64,000 nucleotides of DNA from Gossypium raimondii. Lineage: Eukaryota; Streptophyta; Magnoliopsida; Malvales; Malvaceae. Under the pieces are notes generated by a model, which saw only the letters and a program-made list of their open reading frames with translations, was not told the origin of the DNA and ran no database searches. The position numbers and the translations under genes were made by a program. Positions 36,989-49,545 of this stretch are shown piece after piece. Each line of letters starts with the position of its first letter. Position 1 is the stretch's first letter. The DNA lies in contig NC_068569.1 of the NCBI RefSeq assembly GCF_025698545.1, positions 10,292,001 to 10,356,000 on the forward strand, written 5' to 3'.

Positions 36989-39900
36989 TCAAGTTTCTGG
37001 TTTGGAAATTTGCAGATACACCATCTGCGTATATCCATTAAATACAGATCTCTCAAGCCTGTCTAAACCGAGCCGCTTAAACATTCGATACCGGCCATCT
37101 TCAACAATAGGTGTAGGTGCACGAGCAGGATCGTAGCGAGTTTGGTGGGTGAGGGAAGGACCAGCTGCTGGTGGTAGCTCCCAGTAGACGTCAAGAATCG
37201 ACTCAACAAACCTGCTATTCTGAAAATGTTCGCCATAAGAGATCGGGGTGTTATTGTGGTTAAAGTTATCCCGCATCTCTCCTCTAACACCCCACCATGC
37301 TTCATGTGGCCCGCATAGTTCATCTATATCCACAGCCTTCTCCCAGAATTTCTTTCTTTTCGATCTAATCCTAGCTTCATCACTGTCCTTGAAGCAGCTA
37401 TGACCACCTCCTGAATGAACAATGCTCACAATTACGTAAGAAAAGAAAACAAACTCACAACCGAAGATTCAAGCATACCATATATATGATTTATGCATAA
37501 ACTATCATTGCAGTTGGAGAGTTACAGAATGAACTCAAAATAGAGTTCTAAAGAGAGGCCAGACGAGAAATGCCAAGCCTCATAAATGAAAGAATTCCTC
37601 AAGACAACCAGAAATCCTTTCTTTGTGCCAGCAGCAGATCATATTCATAAATATCTCAAGCTATTAATATGAATAAAGCCATACGAGAAGTACCAAAAGA
37701 TTAGATCTAGTTACTCTTAAAAGTATAATCATAGCATTTTAAGACCCCAGTCTCTTTTACTCTTGAACTGATATAGGGCAACTTCATTAAAGTTCAACTA
37801 ATTTCGGTTCTGTTTATATATGTTTTACTGGTATGTACTCAATGGTTATAAATTTCCAGGAAAAGCAAATAAAAGAATCAATCAAGATATAATGTCCTTG
37901 TAACAGCATTGAAGCCAACGTAATTGCTTAAGCAGCGGTTAAACAAGTAGAACATGAACCAAAAGGCATGCAATTAGAAAGATAAATTATATAATAATAG
38001 AATGCAAAATATGGGAAAGCCATTCAATTATTTAGTCATGTGACTGAAAATGAGGACACATTTTAAAGCATAACATGATTTATAGAGAAAACAGATATCC
38101 CAGGTTCCCAACTTACCCTAAACGATGAATATACCTACTTATGATCATACTGAAGGTATGGCACAATAAGGCAGTACAAGAATGGTAGTCAAGGATATAA
38201 CTTCAGGCAAAATGACAGAAGATAAAAGTGGATGTGTGCCAGAGTACAACAAATCAGAGGATATCAGAAACTGAGAACAGAATAAAAGAAAAGCAGATAA
38301 AAATGGTGTAAGAGCTTCTACCTCTAATGTAGAACTGGTCACATATCTGCCTCAACGAATAGTGATCTCCAGTTCCAGTATCATAATTGTCTTCAAAAAT
38401 AAGATGGTTAAAGCCAGCTTTCAATGCCTGCTTCAGCCTGTTCATTCAAGTACATCCCAACAACAAAAGCAAACTAAACTCAAAATCATAAAAAGTAAGA
38501 CCAAGAAATGAAGTAGCTTTAAATCAGCTCTACTGAAACCTAAAACTTTGAGCTTGCTAAGGAAGAATATCAACAGTACTTGGTTGCATTAAGTACCTTT
38601 TCAATTCATTTTGATGATCGTCAAAGAAGACAAGAACCTTGCTGAAATCAGAAATTCCATGTTTCTTCAGCACCCTCTCCCAATCAACACTTCCAAAATC
38701 CACAAAATCTTTTCCAGCAAAGTAAGTGCAATTTTCATCAACATAAGCAGGCCCCTTTTTCAAGTACTTCTCAGGATGCCGGGGTGTGAGTGAGATAATT
38801 GGTGTGTCAGGCATTGCTTGCCGCATAACCCAAGTGGAATGTCCCTTGAAAGCACCACTCTCAATCATTATATCCGGTCTCAGCCATTGCGCAATGAACC
38901 AAAGCCCAAAGCTGTGGTCAAAACCCATTCCATGCATGTTGTTTTTTATTGGACGTGTTTCATATATTGGTACAAACTCCTCCAAGCCCTTGACTAAATC
39001 TTTGGATGTCCATTCAACTGTTTTTCCTTGTTTCGATCTGCCTTTTGCCAAGGATATGAATTAAATGGGCGCAAACCGAGAGAGTTAAGATTAAATAATT
39101 TAAGATGAAATCATGTCTAGCATTAAATAAAATTACTAATTAAAAAATCCGATCAAGTAGGACATTCAACAAAAATTTTCACTCAAAACAATCAAAGGAG
39201 CATAATGTAGATTGCGAAGTAAAGAGAAGAAATATTGACAAAAAGGTAATGCAAATGGCTTCAACTTTGATATGAAGAATAAAAACTCATACAATATCAT
39301 AAATGAGCAAAAGGAAATCGAAGATTAGTTCTTGACAATCAGCAACACTCAATGAAGAGTGAGTGTTGAATATCGGTTCAGAGTTTCCTAGAAACCTAAT
39401 ACAGATTTAAGAGCCAAGTAGGGAAATTCAAATCGATTGTTTATTGCCTTCTAGTACTAATTTTTAAAGTTTCAGGGAAATTTAGCCGAGGGAGGAATCT
39501 GTTCCCAAGTAAAATCGAATTACTCACTGTCCGGTGAATGCTTCACTAGGAATACTAATAAATATCATGGAAGCTTAAGCATTTAGAAAAGGACCCATCT
39601 TCTACATTTAAGCTCCAATAAATTCATTAAAAAAAGTTATTAGTATTCGAAATCAGTCTTTCAACATTTTAATCACTGTGAGAAACAAATAAATGTTTGA
39701 TCTAATCACCAAGTCAGATTCTAATAATCAAAAGAAAATGGTGATAGCATAGCTCAACAACGGAAAATTAAGCTAAGCGAGTAAATTGATCACAATTAAG
39801 CAATGAAATGGCATCTCATTCAACTAATGCAATAACGGAAACATATAAAAAAATGAAGAAAGTTACAGATCCGATCGAGAACCAAAAAGCAAAACTTACA

Positions 39901-40266
39901 CCAAGGAACACCGAGGGATCCGAAATCGGAATCGAGCCCATCGAGACCAAAGAAACTGGCACGAGATATCGGGTCATAGGACGAAAGGCAAACGAAGGAG
40001 CGAGAGTTAAGCATCAAAGAGAAAAGTATGAAAACGCTCAAAAGAAGACAGAGTGAGAGGCAGAGGCACGGCGATTTGACGAGTCCCAAGCGCGACATAT
40101 AATTGGAGGCCAAGACGTAGAGGTGTGGTTTCTTGGTTTTGGACTCGTCGGCGAGTAAGTCAGCGGATTCGGCGTCGGGAGAGACATCGGAAACGGCGGA
40201 GGAGGTGGGGACGTCGAAGAGGGAGTGAGGTTGAGTGCGGCGAGCGGAGAAGGCTCTGTCCAGCAT
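36989..40266 (-). CDS. Uncharacterised membrane-anchored methyltransferase-fold protein
   Basis: Exons on the minus strand: 40266-39900, 39041-38597, 38437-38322 and 37410-36989. They total 1350 nt for 449 aa and all junctions are in phase. The N-terminal 65 residues are polar, followed by one hydrophobic helix at about 66-86 and then a large domain, suggesting a type II endomembrane protein. The motif IESGAFKGHSTW at 182-193 resembles the glycine-rich SAM-binding loop of CmcI/Methyltransf_24-type proteins. VFFDDHQ ends at 266 and FEDNYDTGTGDHY at about 285-297 are likely active-site or metal-binding stretches. I recall near-identical unnamed proteins across land plants, so the family is conserved. 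The substrate is unknown; a Golgi carbohydrate-modifying role is only a guess. Exon 2 begins after a weak CAAAAG acceptor, but only that join restores VPWCRSKQGKTVEW. Confidence 0.85.
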
Positions 40267-40339
40267 TGTGGTTCAGGTTTTGAGTGAGTGATGGTGCTCA
40301 ATTCTCTCTTATGGGAACTCTGAAGTTAAAGCTGCTGGT

Positions 40340-40345
40340 CACGTG
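40340..40345 (-). promoter_or_regulatory. G-box CACGTG
   Basis: A perfect palindromic G-box lies about 75 bases upstream of the ATG of the methyltransferase-fold gene. It is a candidate site for bHLH, bZIP or PIF factors. Position and sequence are read directly; function is inferred. Confidence 0.45.
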
Positions 40346-41928
40346 GTGGGTGATTATTTAACATTTAATAATCATTTGAATTTGAAAATAATAATAATAA
40401 TTTGTAATTCGATTTAATTAATTTGATTAAAGATTTATTAAAATTTTAAAAAATTAAAAAAATTCTTGATTCAATTTGTTGATATAAATTCTTGATCTAA
40501 CGTGTTTAAAGTTATCTTACGGATTAATCTCCGACCAATTCTTAATCTAACCAATTCGATTAGTCGATTCAATTCAAACAACATTAATAAATTGTGTCAG
40601 ATTTGTAATTTATAAAAGTTAATTTTGGACTTCGTTATTATTTTCTATTTCTATGCAATTAACAAGTTATGATAAATGCGTTTGAATTATTTTGTTATAT
40701 TTTATGTCAAAAACAATTTTTGTTATATTTATGGTGACAGTTTATTAAAAGAAAAACAGACACAAACTTGCATTCCATGCAACAAAAGTTTAAGATAATT
40801 GTTAATCATAAAATTGTCGGAATTATATTAGTCCAGTTATACCGGTAATCAAAATTATGATGCAGTGTTAACTAAGTAATAAGCATAAGGATCTAAATGA
40901 CAGTTTATATAGGTAATACATATAGAGAAGCCAAAACATTTCCAGTGAGGACCATCGATGAGCTAAAAGGTTAAATGGGTGCAGAACCGCTGAAAGTCAC
41001 TGCATGAGCTGAGGAACCAAACCTGTGACAGTTTTGCAGTATATACAGTTCAATGTTGAGGCTACAAAAGACATGGAACTGAAAATCAAGCACAGTTGAC
41101 CAACTCTGTGACAGTTTGAGATATCTAGCCAGCTAAGTTACTCGAGTCTGTCACATTAGACACGGGTATTTTAAGAGTTGTTCCTTATCAGAAATAAACA
41201 AATTTATGCTTCTAAAAATATAACTTTAAATGAGTATTTATATTATTTCACTTAATATTCATTCTTTAAAAATAATTATGTTCAGAATAATATTATAATT
41301 TTGAATAATTGTAATTTTATGTAGTTGTCTCAAATCTATTAATAATAACTCTTATTTAGAATAATCGTATTTCAAAAACACGCATATTTAAAATAACAAT
41401 TTTAAAAATAACCATTATTTAAAATAAGCGTTTTTTTTACCACAAAACAACTCTTTTTCGAAAACGGTTGGCAATCAAAATATTAGGATTCTATTTAAAG
41501 CTCTTTTAACCAATTCCTTTACTCAGCCTTATTCTCAGTTACTTTTAACCAACTTTCTCTACTTTACAAACCACAATCTGATCTTTCTCGATATATTTTA
41601 TTTGCTTATTTGTAATGCTTCTTTTTCACATTAAAGAGTTACAAAATTCATATAAATTATATTTAAAAATATGTTGAATATGAGTGTCGAATATAGATAT
41701 ATGAAGTCGGAACAGCATAGCTAGTCACTAATAGTAGTAGTCACATGTGTCGAGCAGCCGATGACCTTCCCCAGCTAATATACACGAACAAACCTAGTTT
41801 CTGGCAATCCTCTCCTTAAGCAAAATCCTATGTACATGACTAGCATTTTCAGTCTGCATTTCCAAATTATCATAATTCTAATTGATGGGATCGATGTCCT
41901 TCCAGTTGCAAAAGTGAAGAAGGGTGTA

Positions 41929-42039
41929 CTAAATCATACTTAAGCTGAAAAGAATGGCTACCATCACCAAAGCCGACAGAACATTGTCTTCGGCTGCATC
42001 CAATTTTTTAGAAGAAGCCTTGTTTGTTGTAGAAGATTT
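41929..42039 (-). pseudogene. Possible 3' exon or remnant with hydrophobic C-terminal tail
   Basis: A minus-strand frame of 36 codons follows a CTAG that could be a splice acceptor. It encodes a Lys/Ser-rich lead, then LDAAEDNVLSALVMVAILF and a short tail before TAG. Such a tail resembles a C-terminal membrane or GPI-signal segment. I found no matching upstream exon in the next kilobase; the open frame at 42141-42392 on the same strand does not join to it through a visible GT donor. Origin unknown. Confidence 0.2.
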
Positions 42040-44891
42040 CTAGCTGCTACTTAGTGTATTTCTTGCCTTGGGTTAAGAATGTAATTAGATCATTTCTCTT
42101 TCAAGTATGGTAAAAGAAGAAAAAGGAGGCTGGTCGGTTCTCAAGCTTCATTTTTCTCTTTTGATGAGTTGCCTTCTGCGCGGGTATTGTAATCCACGTT
42201 AAAATTGATAAAACCAGGTTGGGGTGAAGACCTGGAAGTAACGGGCCTGACAGGTTGCCGATATGGATCACATTTCACGGCGACTGACCAAATGGTGGGC
42301 CTGTTTGCTTTCGGCCCAATAGGCCTGCGTATGAGGGAGTGGTTCGTTGAAAATTTAACTACTCTTGGATCCACATCAACAGTTACAACCACATTTGTCC
42401 GAATTCACGTTATAACTTGAAAACAAATAACGTAAGATCATGATGTTTTTTAATTGTTCATGAATAATGGAAAACAAATATGTGTAAGGATAAAATATTG
42501 TAGATGGATTAAGTGATTGCTTGGTACTCGCACAATAAAGTATGGAATCGGAGAATATTATTTCATCAAACTGATAATAAATCCAACACCGAAAAATCTC
42601 ATATTATTCCTTCTACATCTATTATTTTTATTAACTAAAATGCTGTCAAATAAAAAATATCAATTGATTGATTGATTAGATTACAGATTTTTTTTTTTTG
42701 AATGCTAGATTACAGCTTTATTGGATGAAGCATGAACTGTCGTTTGTCTTGTTTGGGATTCTTTGTTATCCTAATAATTAAGTGATTAATCAAATTAATT
42801 AACTTAGAGCACCCCGGGATCTGATGGTAGTTAGGTCCACCACCAAAAATGCAGGACATTAGTTTAGTCAAACATCATTAAATTAGGCTTATTGAGATGT
42901 GGTCCTTAAATGGACATTATTATATTTATTAAATCTTCACTTTGTCTCAATTTTGTGTAAATATTAATTTATTAGATGCGTTAAAATTTTAAAATCGAAT
43001 ATGAATATATGGTTTGTCAGTTGTATATTTTCAAAAAGAAAGTTGGTAATTCATTTTTACAATATATTTTTAGAAAGAATAATAAAATGATGATTGTACA
43101 GTTAAAACGATCTTTAATAGAGTAGAAGGTTTGGTAATACTTCAAGATCCACTTAGGAGGATTTCTAGTGTCTTAAATTAATGTAAACTTTGTTTATTTT
43201 TTCCCAAAAACAAGGTTTGTAAATATAATATTATAATAAAAATTGAAACAATTTATCTGATATCAATATTATATAATGAAATTGGAGACTCACGCATAAT
43301 AATTAAGTATAATTAAATTAAAATTTGAATATATAATAACTTGACTTTATTAAGCATTAACTGTGTATTTTTCAGCGTGCAAAATTATTAAATTTATCAA
43401 TATAATATATGTTTTTTTTTAATAGAGGAATCTATTAAACGCAATCAAGTAAAAGAAAGCAAACAAAGGACAGAGGAGGGGACATAGTAAATACACTAAA
43501 GCTAATAAGCTTCCCCTCATACACCCAAAATTGAAGTCCCTCTCCCAGAGTAAATGTGGGTAAAATGAAATATCCTTTATAATTTATAAAATTTTAAATT
43601 AATATAAATAAAATTGTACTTCAATCTCCCAAAAATAATAAAATTTAAGTTTAACTTTTAAAAAATTATAGACATATAGACTATTAAAATGAATAAATTA
43701 TATTTGAACTTTCATAAATTATGTAATTTATTAGAGTCCTAAAAAGAAATTTACTTTACGATTACCCTCTACGTCGGCCTCAGATGACATATATGGTTCG
43801 TTGATTGTGTATTAGTTGATATTATGTGCAAAATTACTAAATCTACCAACACCATAAACTAGAAATTTTATTTCTCCCTAAATGGCATGCTATCTGATTT
43901 ATTCGGATATTTTAGATTTGATCAAATAAACCTGAAAATGGGAAGAAAGAAACGTAATTGATCTTAAATCTGAATACATCTAGCTAGAAGCTCTCGTGTC
44001 ATGCGCATTTGGTGAAAACAAAGAGGAAAAAAAAATTGTTCAAGGAAAAGCTCTTTATGGGACCCTTGCAAAAACTGCTAGTTCTTTGACAGTATATTAT
44101 TTTATTTTATGCTTTTAGCAAATTGTTTGTAACGTTGCCCGGAAACCCTAATTTCCCCACAGAAAAAGACGTTGCATTCCAATTTGTGTTTATCTTTGCA
44201 TAATAGGAAAAAAAGATGTCAAGATAAAGAGCCTAGCAAGCCAAATACAAGCCATATTTTAAGGAAACTTCCCACATACCGAGAGAATTGCTTGCATCAC
44301 ATGGTTGTTGAAGACAAAGAATTTACAAGAGGCTTTAGCTAGTAACAGAAGTTAGGTTAAGAGTTTTTTTTTTTTTCAAATGTATATAATTATTTCCTTA
44401 CAAAGATATGATATTCGAAATTAAATTTCTTCCTTTAAAAGTGTAAAGATAATAAGATGTATTAAATTAGAGTAGGTTTTTTTTTCAGAGAAGGGTAAAT
44501 TTGTAATTAAAACAAGAAAATGACATGCATGCGATTGAATATACATATTTTCGTAAATCATAGCTAAATATATAGTATACTGAAAAAGAAACATGAGGCG
44601 TGATGCATGGAATTGAATATGAATTGATGTTATATATAGTTAGGAGAAGTTATGATCAGTCCTTGTTTCTAATGTTGAAAAGGATCGGAAAGTCCTTTTC
44701 ATGGCTTTATAATTTTTTGTTACAAAGAAGAAAAGAAAAAGAACCGGAACAAACAGTAACCGATTGTGATCTCTCTCTCCTCCTTCACAAACAACATCTT
44801 CATTCAGGGACTTAAAAATGCTCAAAATTTTATTTGTTTGAAAATTTTCAAGTAATTAGATTGCTTCAAGCTAAAATCTGAAGCAAAAGAT

Positions 44892-44903
44892 GGGGGGGGG
44901 GGG
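44892..44903. repeat. G12 homopolymer
   Basis: Twelve consecutive G residues. Short poly-G runs are unusual in this AT-rich setting and may be length-variable. Confidence 0.9.
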
Positions 44904-45472
44904 AATGGATGCAATGAATTAATTGTCTTGATAAATGATCATTATTAATATAAAAAAGTACATCAAATATTCTTCATAACGTGCTCTTAAATAAAGAGGT
45001 TAGATGCTTCGCATTAAACTGTTCTTCTGGGGTGGTTCATTAAACCATCTTTGATAATTGATCATTTTGTGTTATCGCCTTATGCTTTTAATATAATTGT
45101 AATCGTCATCAATAATATTTTACAAATCTTTTTATATCTCGATTCTGATAAGAATAAAAAATTCAAAAAAGAAAACAAAAAACGAGAGTGTAGCAAGTAA
45201 AAATGGAAGACTCCAGCCACAAATCCAACGGGTCAACGTAAAGAAAAGTCTACAATTTTCTACCGGTACAGAGAGAGAGAGAAAGTGTGTTTGAAAGATA
45301 ATATCATATCATAGAATCAGAAACAATAAATAGCTTTTAAATTTAGTTGGCTCTTTGATTCAAGGAGCTCTTTTCACACTTTCGTTTTTGGTTTTGGTTT
45401 CCTTTTGATTTTTGCTTTTATTAACCTACTTCTGCCCAACTCTTTTTTCCTTCTTTTAGTTGCCTACTCTTT

Positions 45473-45494
45473 TCTCTCTCTCTCTCTCTCTCTC
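45473..45494 (+). repeat. (CT)n tract in the methylesterase leader
   Basis: About eleven CT units lie 190 bases before the ATG at 45682, inside a pyrimidine-rich stretch. CT tracts are common in plant core promoters and 5' leaders. Confidence 0.7.
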
Positions 45495-45681
45495 TTATTA
45501 TCTCATTTTTCAACTAATCCTTTGTACAATAAAAGGGTATTTTCTTGTTCATTAAAAAAAAAAGCCCTCTCTTTACTGGAAAATTTCTTGACTTTCTTCT
45601 ATTCTCTAGCAGAAATGCTCCTTAAGCTTCCCGGGTTGTGTTAAAAAGAAAAATCCAAACTTTTTTTAGCTCTTTTGAATC

Positions 45682-48102
45682 ATGGGTAATAGCTTGATTT
45701 GCAGGACAAAGAAAGATGCTAAAGATAATGGATCGAAAAGCAAGAGGATGGGAAAGTCTCAAAGGAAAATGCTTGCAGAAGAAGAGTTTTTGCATAAGCA
45801 AGCTTTGTCTATGGCTCTTCATCAACACCAGTTGTCGCAGAGATTTGATGGATCCATGTCTAGGAGAATTGGCTCTACCAGCTCTAGAAGGCACGCTGAT
45901 CCATTAGCTAATGAGAAAAAGGTGGGTTTTTTTTTCTCCTCTTAACTAAATATCAATATTAAATTAATTTACTTTGCTTTCTCAAACTGTTTTCATGTGT
46001 AATCATTGTGTTAGTTGCTGTTCTAATTGATTGGATCTATGATATAATAGTGGGGTTTTCATGATTTATTGTAAAACTTGAAAAGCAGCATCTGTCAATG
46101 GTCAAGCTGGTAAAAAAGGGGACAATATGTTTATCCTTTGCCTTTTCATTGGAAAACTTGAAAAGAGAACCTGTCAAAGCATTAGCTGATTCACTGTGCT
46201 TTTAGCCTTTTGCAATTTTATATCTCTAAGTTAATATAAATCTTATGATATGCGCTTTTTGTTATGATCTTCTGTGTAAAGTGTAAACCTTTCTAATCAC
46301 TTTTCTTTTGAGTTGTTTCATGAAAGGCAATTTCAAAAAGCATTTTTTATTCTACTGTGCTATGAAGGTAAGGACGTGGATCATGGTCCATAAGGCTAGT
46401 GAAAAAAAAATAGTGATTAACTTTATGAAAGCTAAACCTTGGAGATAACTTGTGTTTTGAATTAAATCTTTAGTTGTGAAAGCAGTGAAATTTTCAATGT
46501 AATTGTACAAGTCTTTTTGCAAATTGTAACTTCTTTCTATGATAAACTTATGTCTAATACCATTTCATGTTATCTACAGCTACTGGAATCTCTTGAAAAG
46601 ATCAAGTTTAAAAAAATTGTTCTGTTACATGGAGAAGGCTTTGGAGCTTGGTGTTGGTATAAAACGATTGCTCAGTTGGAGGAAGTAGGCCTTCAGCCTA
46701 CTGCACTGGATCTCACAGGCTCTGGTATTGATCTGACGGATACAAACACAGTCACTACATTGGCCGAATATTCAAAACCATTGATTAAGTATCTAGAGAA
46801 CCTTCCCGTAGATGAGAAGGTAAGAGGGTACATTTGATGTTACCAATGGCCTTGCCATCTTTTTATGTTAATTGTCTTGATTTATGTTTACATGCAGGTT
46901 ATATTGGTAGGTCATAGCAGCGGAGGTGCTTGCCTTTCATATGCATTGGAGCATTTCCCGGAAAAGATCTCCAAAGCAATTTTCCTTTGTGCTACAATGG
47001 TGTCCAACGGTCGGAGACCTTTTGATGTGTTTGCCGAAGAGGTATTTGTTTCATGTTGTTTATAAATGGTGTTCAGCTAACAAAATAAACAAAATGTTTA
47101 GACTTGTAAAGCAAATTTTCGGTTTCGGTATCAATCATATTGCTTCGAATAGCTAGACCTGAAGAGAACAATCATCTTGCATAGTTATTTTTGTAGTGGA
47201 CTGATATCAGCCAAACATGTCAAGATATCGGTCTTACTACATCTTTGTATTTTACTACCGAAGTTTTGTTTTTCTAGTGAAGGTTCTCCCACTGTTTTCG
47301 TCGCTGTTAATTATCCAGTTTACGCTGACGCATCAAAAAAAACTTTTTATTGCAGCTTGGTTCTGCTGAACGTTTCATGAAAGAGTCGCAGTTTTTGATT
47401 TATGGAAATGGCAAAGATAAGCCTCCTACAGGGTTCATGTTTGAGAAACAGCTGATGAAAGGGTTATATTTCAATCAATCGCCAACAAAGGTACGCTACA
47501 ACCTTACTGGTTGGGAGCATAAGACCAGTTATCCATCAGGACTTCTCTGGCTGTATGTTTAGGCTTTGTTGTTCTGTTATTTCTTTCCTGCAACAGAACA
47601 ATTGGCCATGGCCTATAAGCCAATCCAAGTGGTGTCAAAACACACCTTATTGGTTAAGCTAGTCATTTCATCACATATACATATGTAAATGCATATTGTG
47701 ACTGGTTATATAACTTTAGTTTGATCTTTAATGGAAAGTATGAACTGATCAGTGACCACTGTTTATGAAGGTATTGTCCCCTGCTTACAGAAAAGATATG
47801 TTTCAACATGGTATTTTTGTTCCTTCCAGGATGTTGCTTTGGCCATGGTGTCCATGAGATCCACCCCACTAGGTCCTATCATGGAGGAACTGTCATTGAC
47901 CCCCGAGAAGTACGGAACTGGGCGGCGGTTCTACATTCAGACATTGGAGGATCGTGCTCTTTCGCCGGATGTGCAAGAAAAGCTAGTAAGAGAAAATCCA
48001 CCTGAAGGAGTTTTTAAGATCAAAGGGAGTGATCACTGCCCATTCTTCTCAAAGCCACAGTCACTTCACAAGATTTTAATAGAAATTGTTCAAATTCTTT
48101 AG
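45682..48102 (+). CDS. MES11: Methylesterase of the MES11 group
   Basis: Alpha/beta-hydrolase of the SABP2/methylesterase family, whose members demethylate methyl esters of hormones such as IAA, salicylate or jasmonate. Exons 45682-45921, 46580-46819, 46898-47041, 47356-47490 and 47830-48102 give 343 aa; all introns are phase 0. The catalytic triad is visible: Ser167 in VGHSSGGA, Asp294 in TLED and His322 in GSDHCPFFSKP, with an oxyanion motif LHGEGFGAWCW near 97-107. The roughly 90-residue N-terminal extension (KRMGKSQRKMLAEEE, SQRFDGSMSRRIGSTSSRR) is the hallmark of the MES11/13/14/15 subgroup, annotated as putatively chloroplastic. However, the start MGNSLIC could instead be acylated (see findings). 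It lies 1.4 kb before the next gene on the same strand. The substrate cannot be told from sequence. Confidence 0.93.
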
Positions 48103-49545
48103 CTTAATTTTCAGATTAAGAAAGAAAAGAACATATTTCTTTTGTCTTTTATTTCTATAGTGAAAGAAGACGATAATAAGTTGTTCATTTACACTTGTGA
48201 TAGGCCGGCCGTTCTTGTATGTAGAACATTAGGCCCACCTTACTAATTTTTTTTTTCCTTGCAGCAACGAGAGGCTGTTGTTTATTAGTATCATGTAATT
48301 TAACAACGTGAATTATTATTATTATTTTTTTGTGATCGATTAATGTGGTGAATACAAAATGGTGTGTTTAACGCATATCGATACAATGGTTACATGTCAC
48401 ATACCGATATCCAAGTAAAAACAATACTTAAAATCGATTTTATCAAATCCTTCACGTTTCATTTTCTTTTATGTCAACCTTCTACAACTTGTCGCTCTTA
48501 TGACACTCATTCTGGGCATTTAAACATACCATTTCATTTCTAACCAAATATTGAAAGGTTTTTCTTTTCTCCTGTTCAGTTTCTTTTATTCCTTTTGTTG
48601 TTTTAATTCCGATCTGCATGACCATTGAAGATGTGGTCATGGTGAGATGCAAATCCAATAATTCGAATTTCGATCATCGAGTCAATGAAAGAGTTAGGGT
48701 CTTATCAATTGTGGGCAAAGTAGTTTTTGATCATGAAGTCCGAATTGGTCCCATGGTGCTCATATTGATAAAAACGTAGTCCACTGAAGGAATATTTGAA
48801 GTTCATGAACTCGAGAGAGAAATGTTACTCCTCATATTCAAATGTGAAAAATACAAGAGGAAATTGAGATGAGTACCGTAGTCAGATATTAATTGTCATC
48901 TCATTAAAGTGTTGATATTTGCGTTTAACATTTAAGTACATTTCTCTCTTTTCAAAAAAACAAAAACTACTTTGCTAAATGTTTAATAAAAAATATTATT
49001 TATAATTATTATATAATAAAATGTTAAATATTTATTTAGCGGAGTCGAACTATGCGCAAGTTGAAATTTTTTATCCAATGCCTAACTTTTCAAATAAAAT
49101 TTCAAGTTTAAACGAATAATGAGTAAATTATCCCACCTTAAATCAACCAACTCAAACCGGAGTTTATAAAGGGCCGGGCCCAAACAAAGCAAACTCTACT
49201 GGAAGGCATGCCCAATGATCAAATTAACGACGTGAATACCGTTCATACTGTGCTGTCCGCATTTCGAAGTTTTCAGATTCTTGCTGTTTTCTCTCTTTCC
49301 CTGCTTGGCTGGTTCTCAAGAGGAAAAGGAATCAAATAGCAAAATTAAAGAAAAAGTTCTAATTGAATTTGAATCCTGTTAAATTTCCTATTAGCCTCGA
49401 TCAATAGAAATTAAAAAATTTCCCTCAAAATTTTTTTTGATGGTCCTGCTTCAACCATCCAATCAAGCAAATAGATCGATCTTAAATTTGCTGTCTTTTT
49501 AATTATTATCGATTTACTATTATTATTATTATTATTATTTTCTAA
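48103..49545 (+). other. Spacer between methylesterase and MTV1-like genes
   Basis: The first part is the likely methylesterase 3' untranslated region. A GC-richer patch with GGGCCGGGCCC near 49165 lies about 370 bases before the next ATG and could be a promoter element. No other gene is seen. Confidence 0.5.
49517..49540 (+). repeat. (ATT)n microsatellite next to the MTV1-like start codon
   Basis: About eight ATT units end 5 bases before the ATG at 49546, so they lie in the 5' leader if that start is used. The context TCTAAATGG has an A at -3 and G at +4, which supports the start. Confidence 0.85.

Larger units (their letters stand above)
40346..45681. other. Intergenic region, mostly without recognisable genes
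   Basis: Mostly AT-rich. Exceptions: a possible gene remnant at 41929-42039, and a GC-richer patch at 42220-42340 holding two site-II-like motifs (TGGGCC at 42296 and GGCCCA at 42313). There is a G-run at 44892-44903. The pyrimidine-rich DNA from about 45360 to 45680 is probably the methylesterase promoter and 5' leader. Confidence 0.45.

Noticed and set aside
42141-42392. 83-codon minus-strand frame with a PGFINFNVD-like stretch
   Set aside because: It slightly recalls the RNase H start of non-LTR retrotransposons, but one short block is too little and no other retroelement domain lies nearby.
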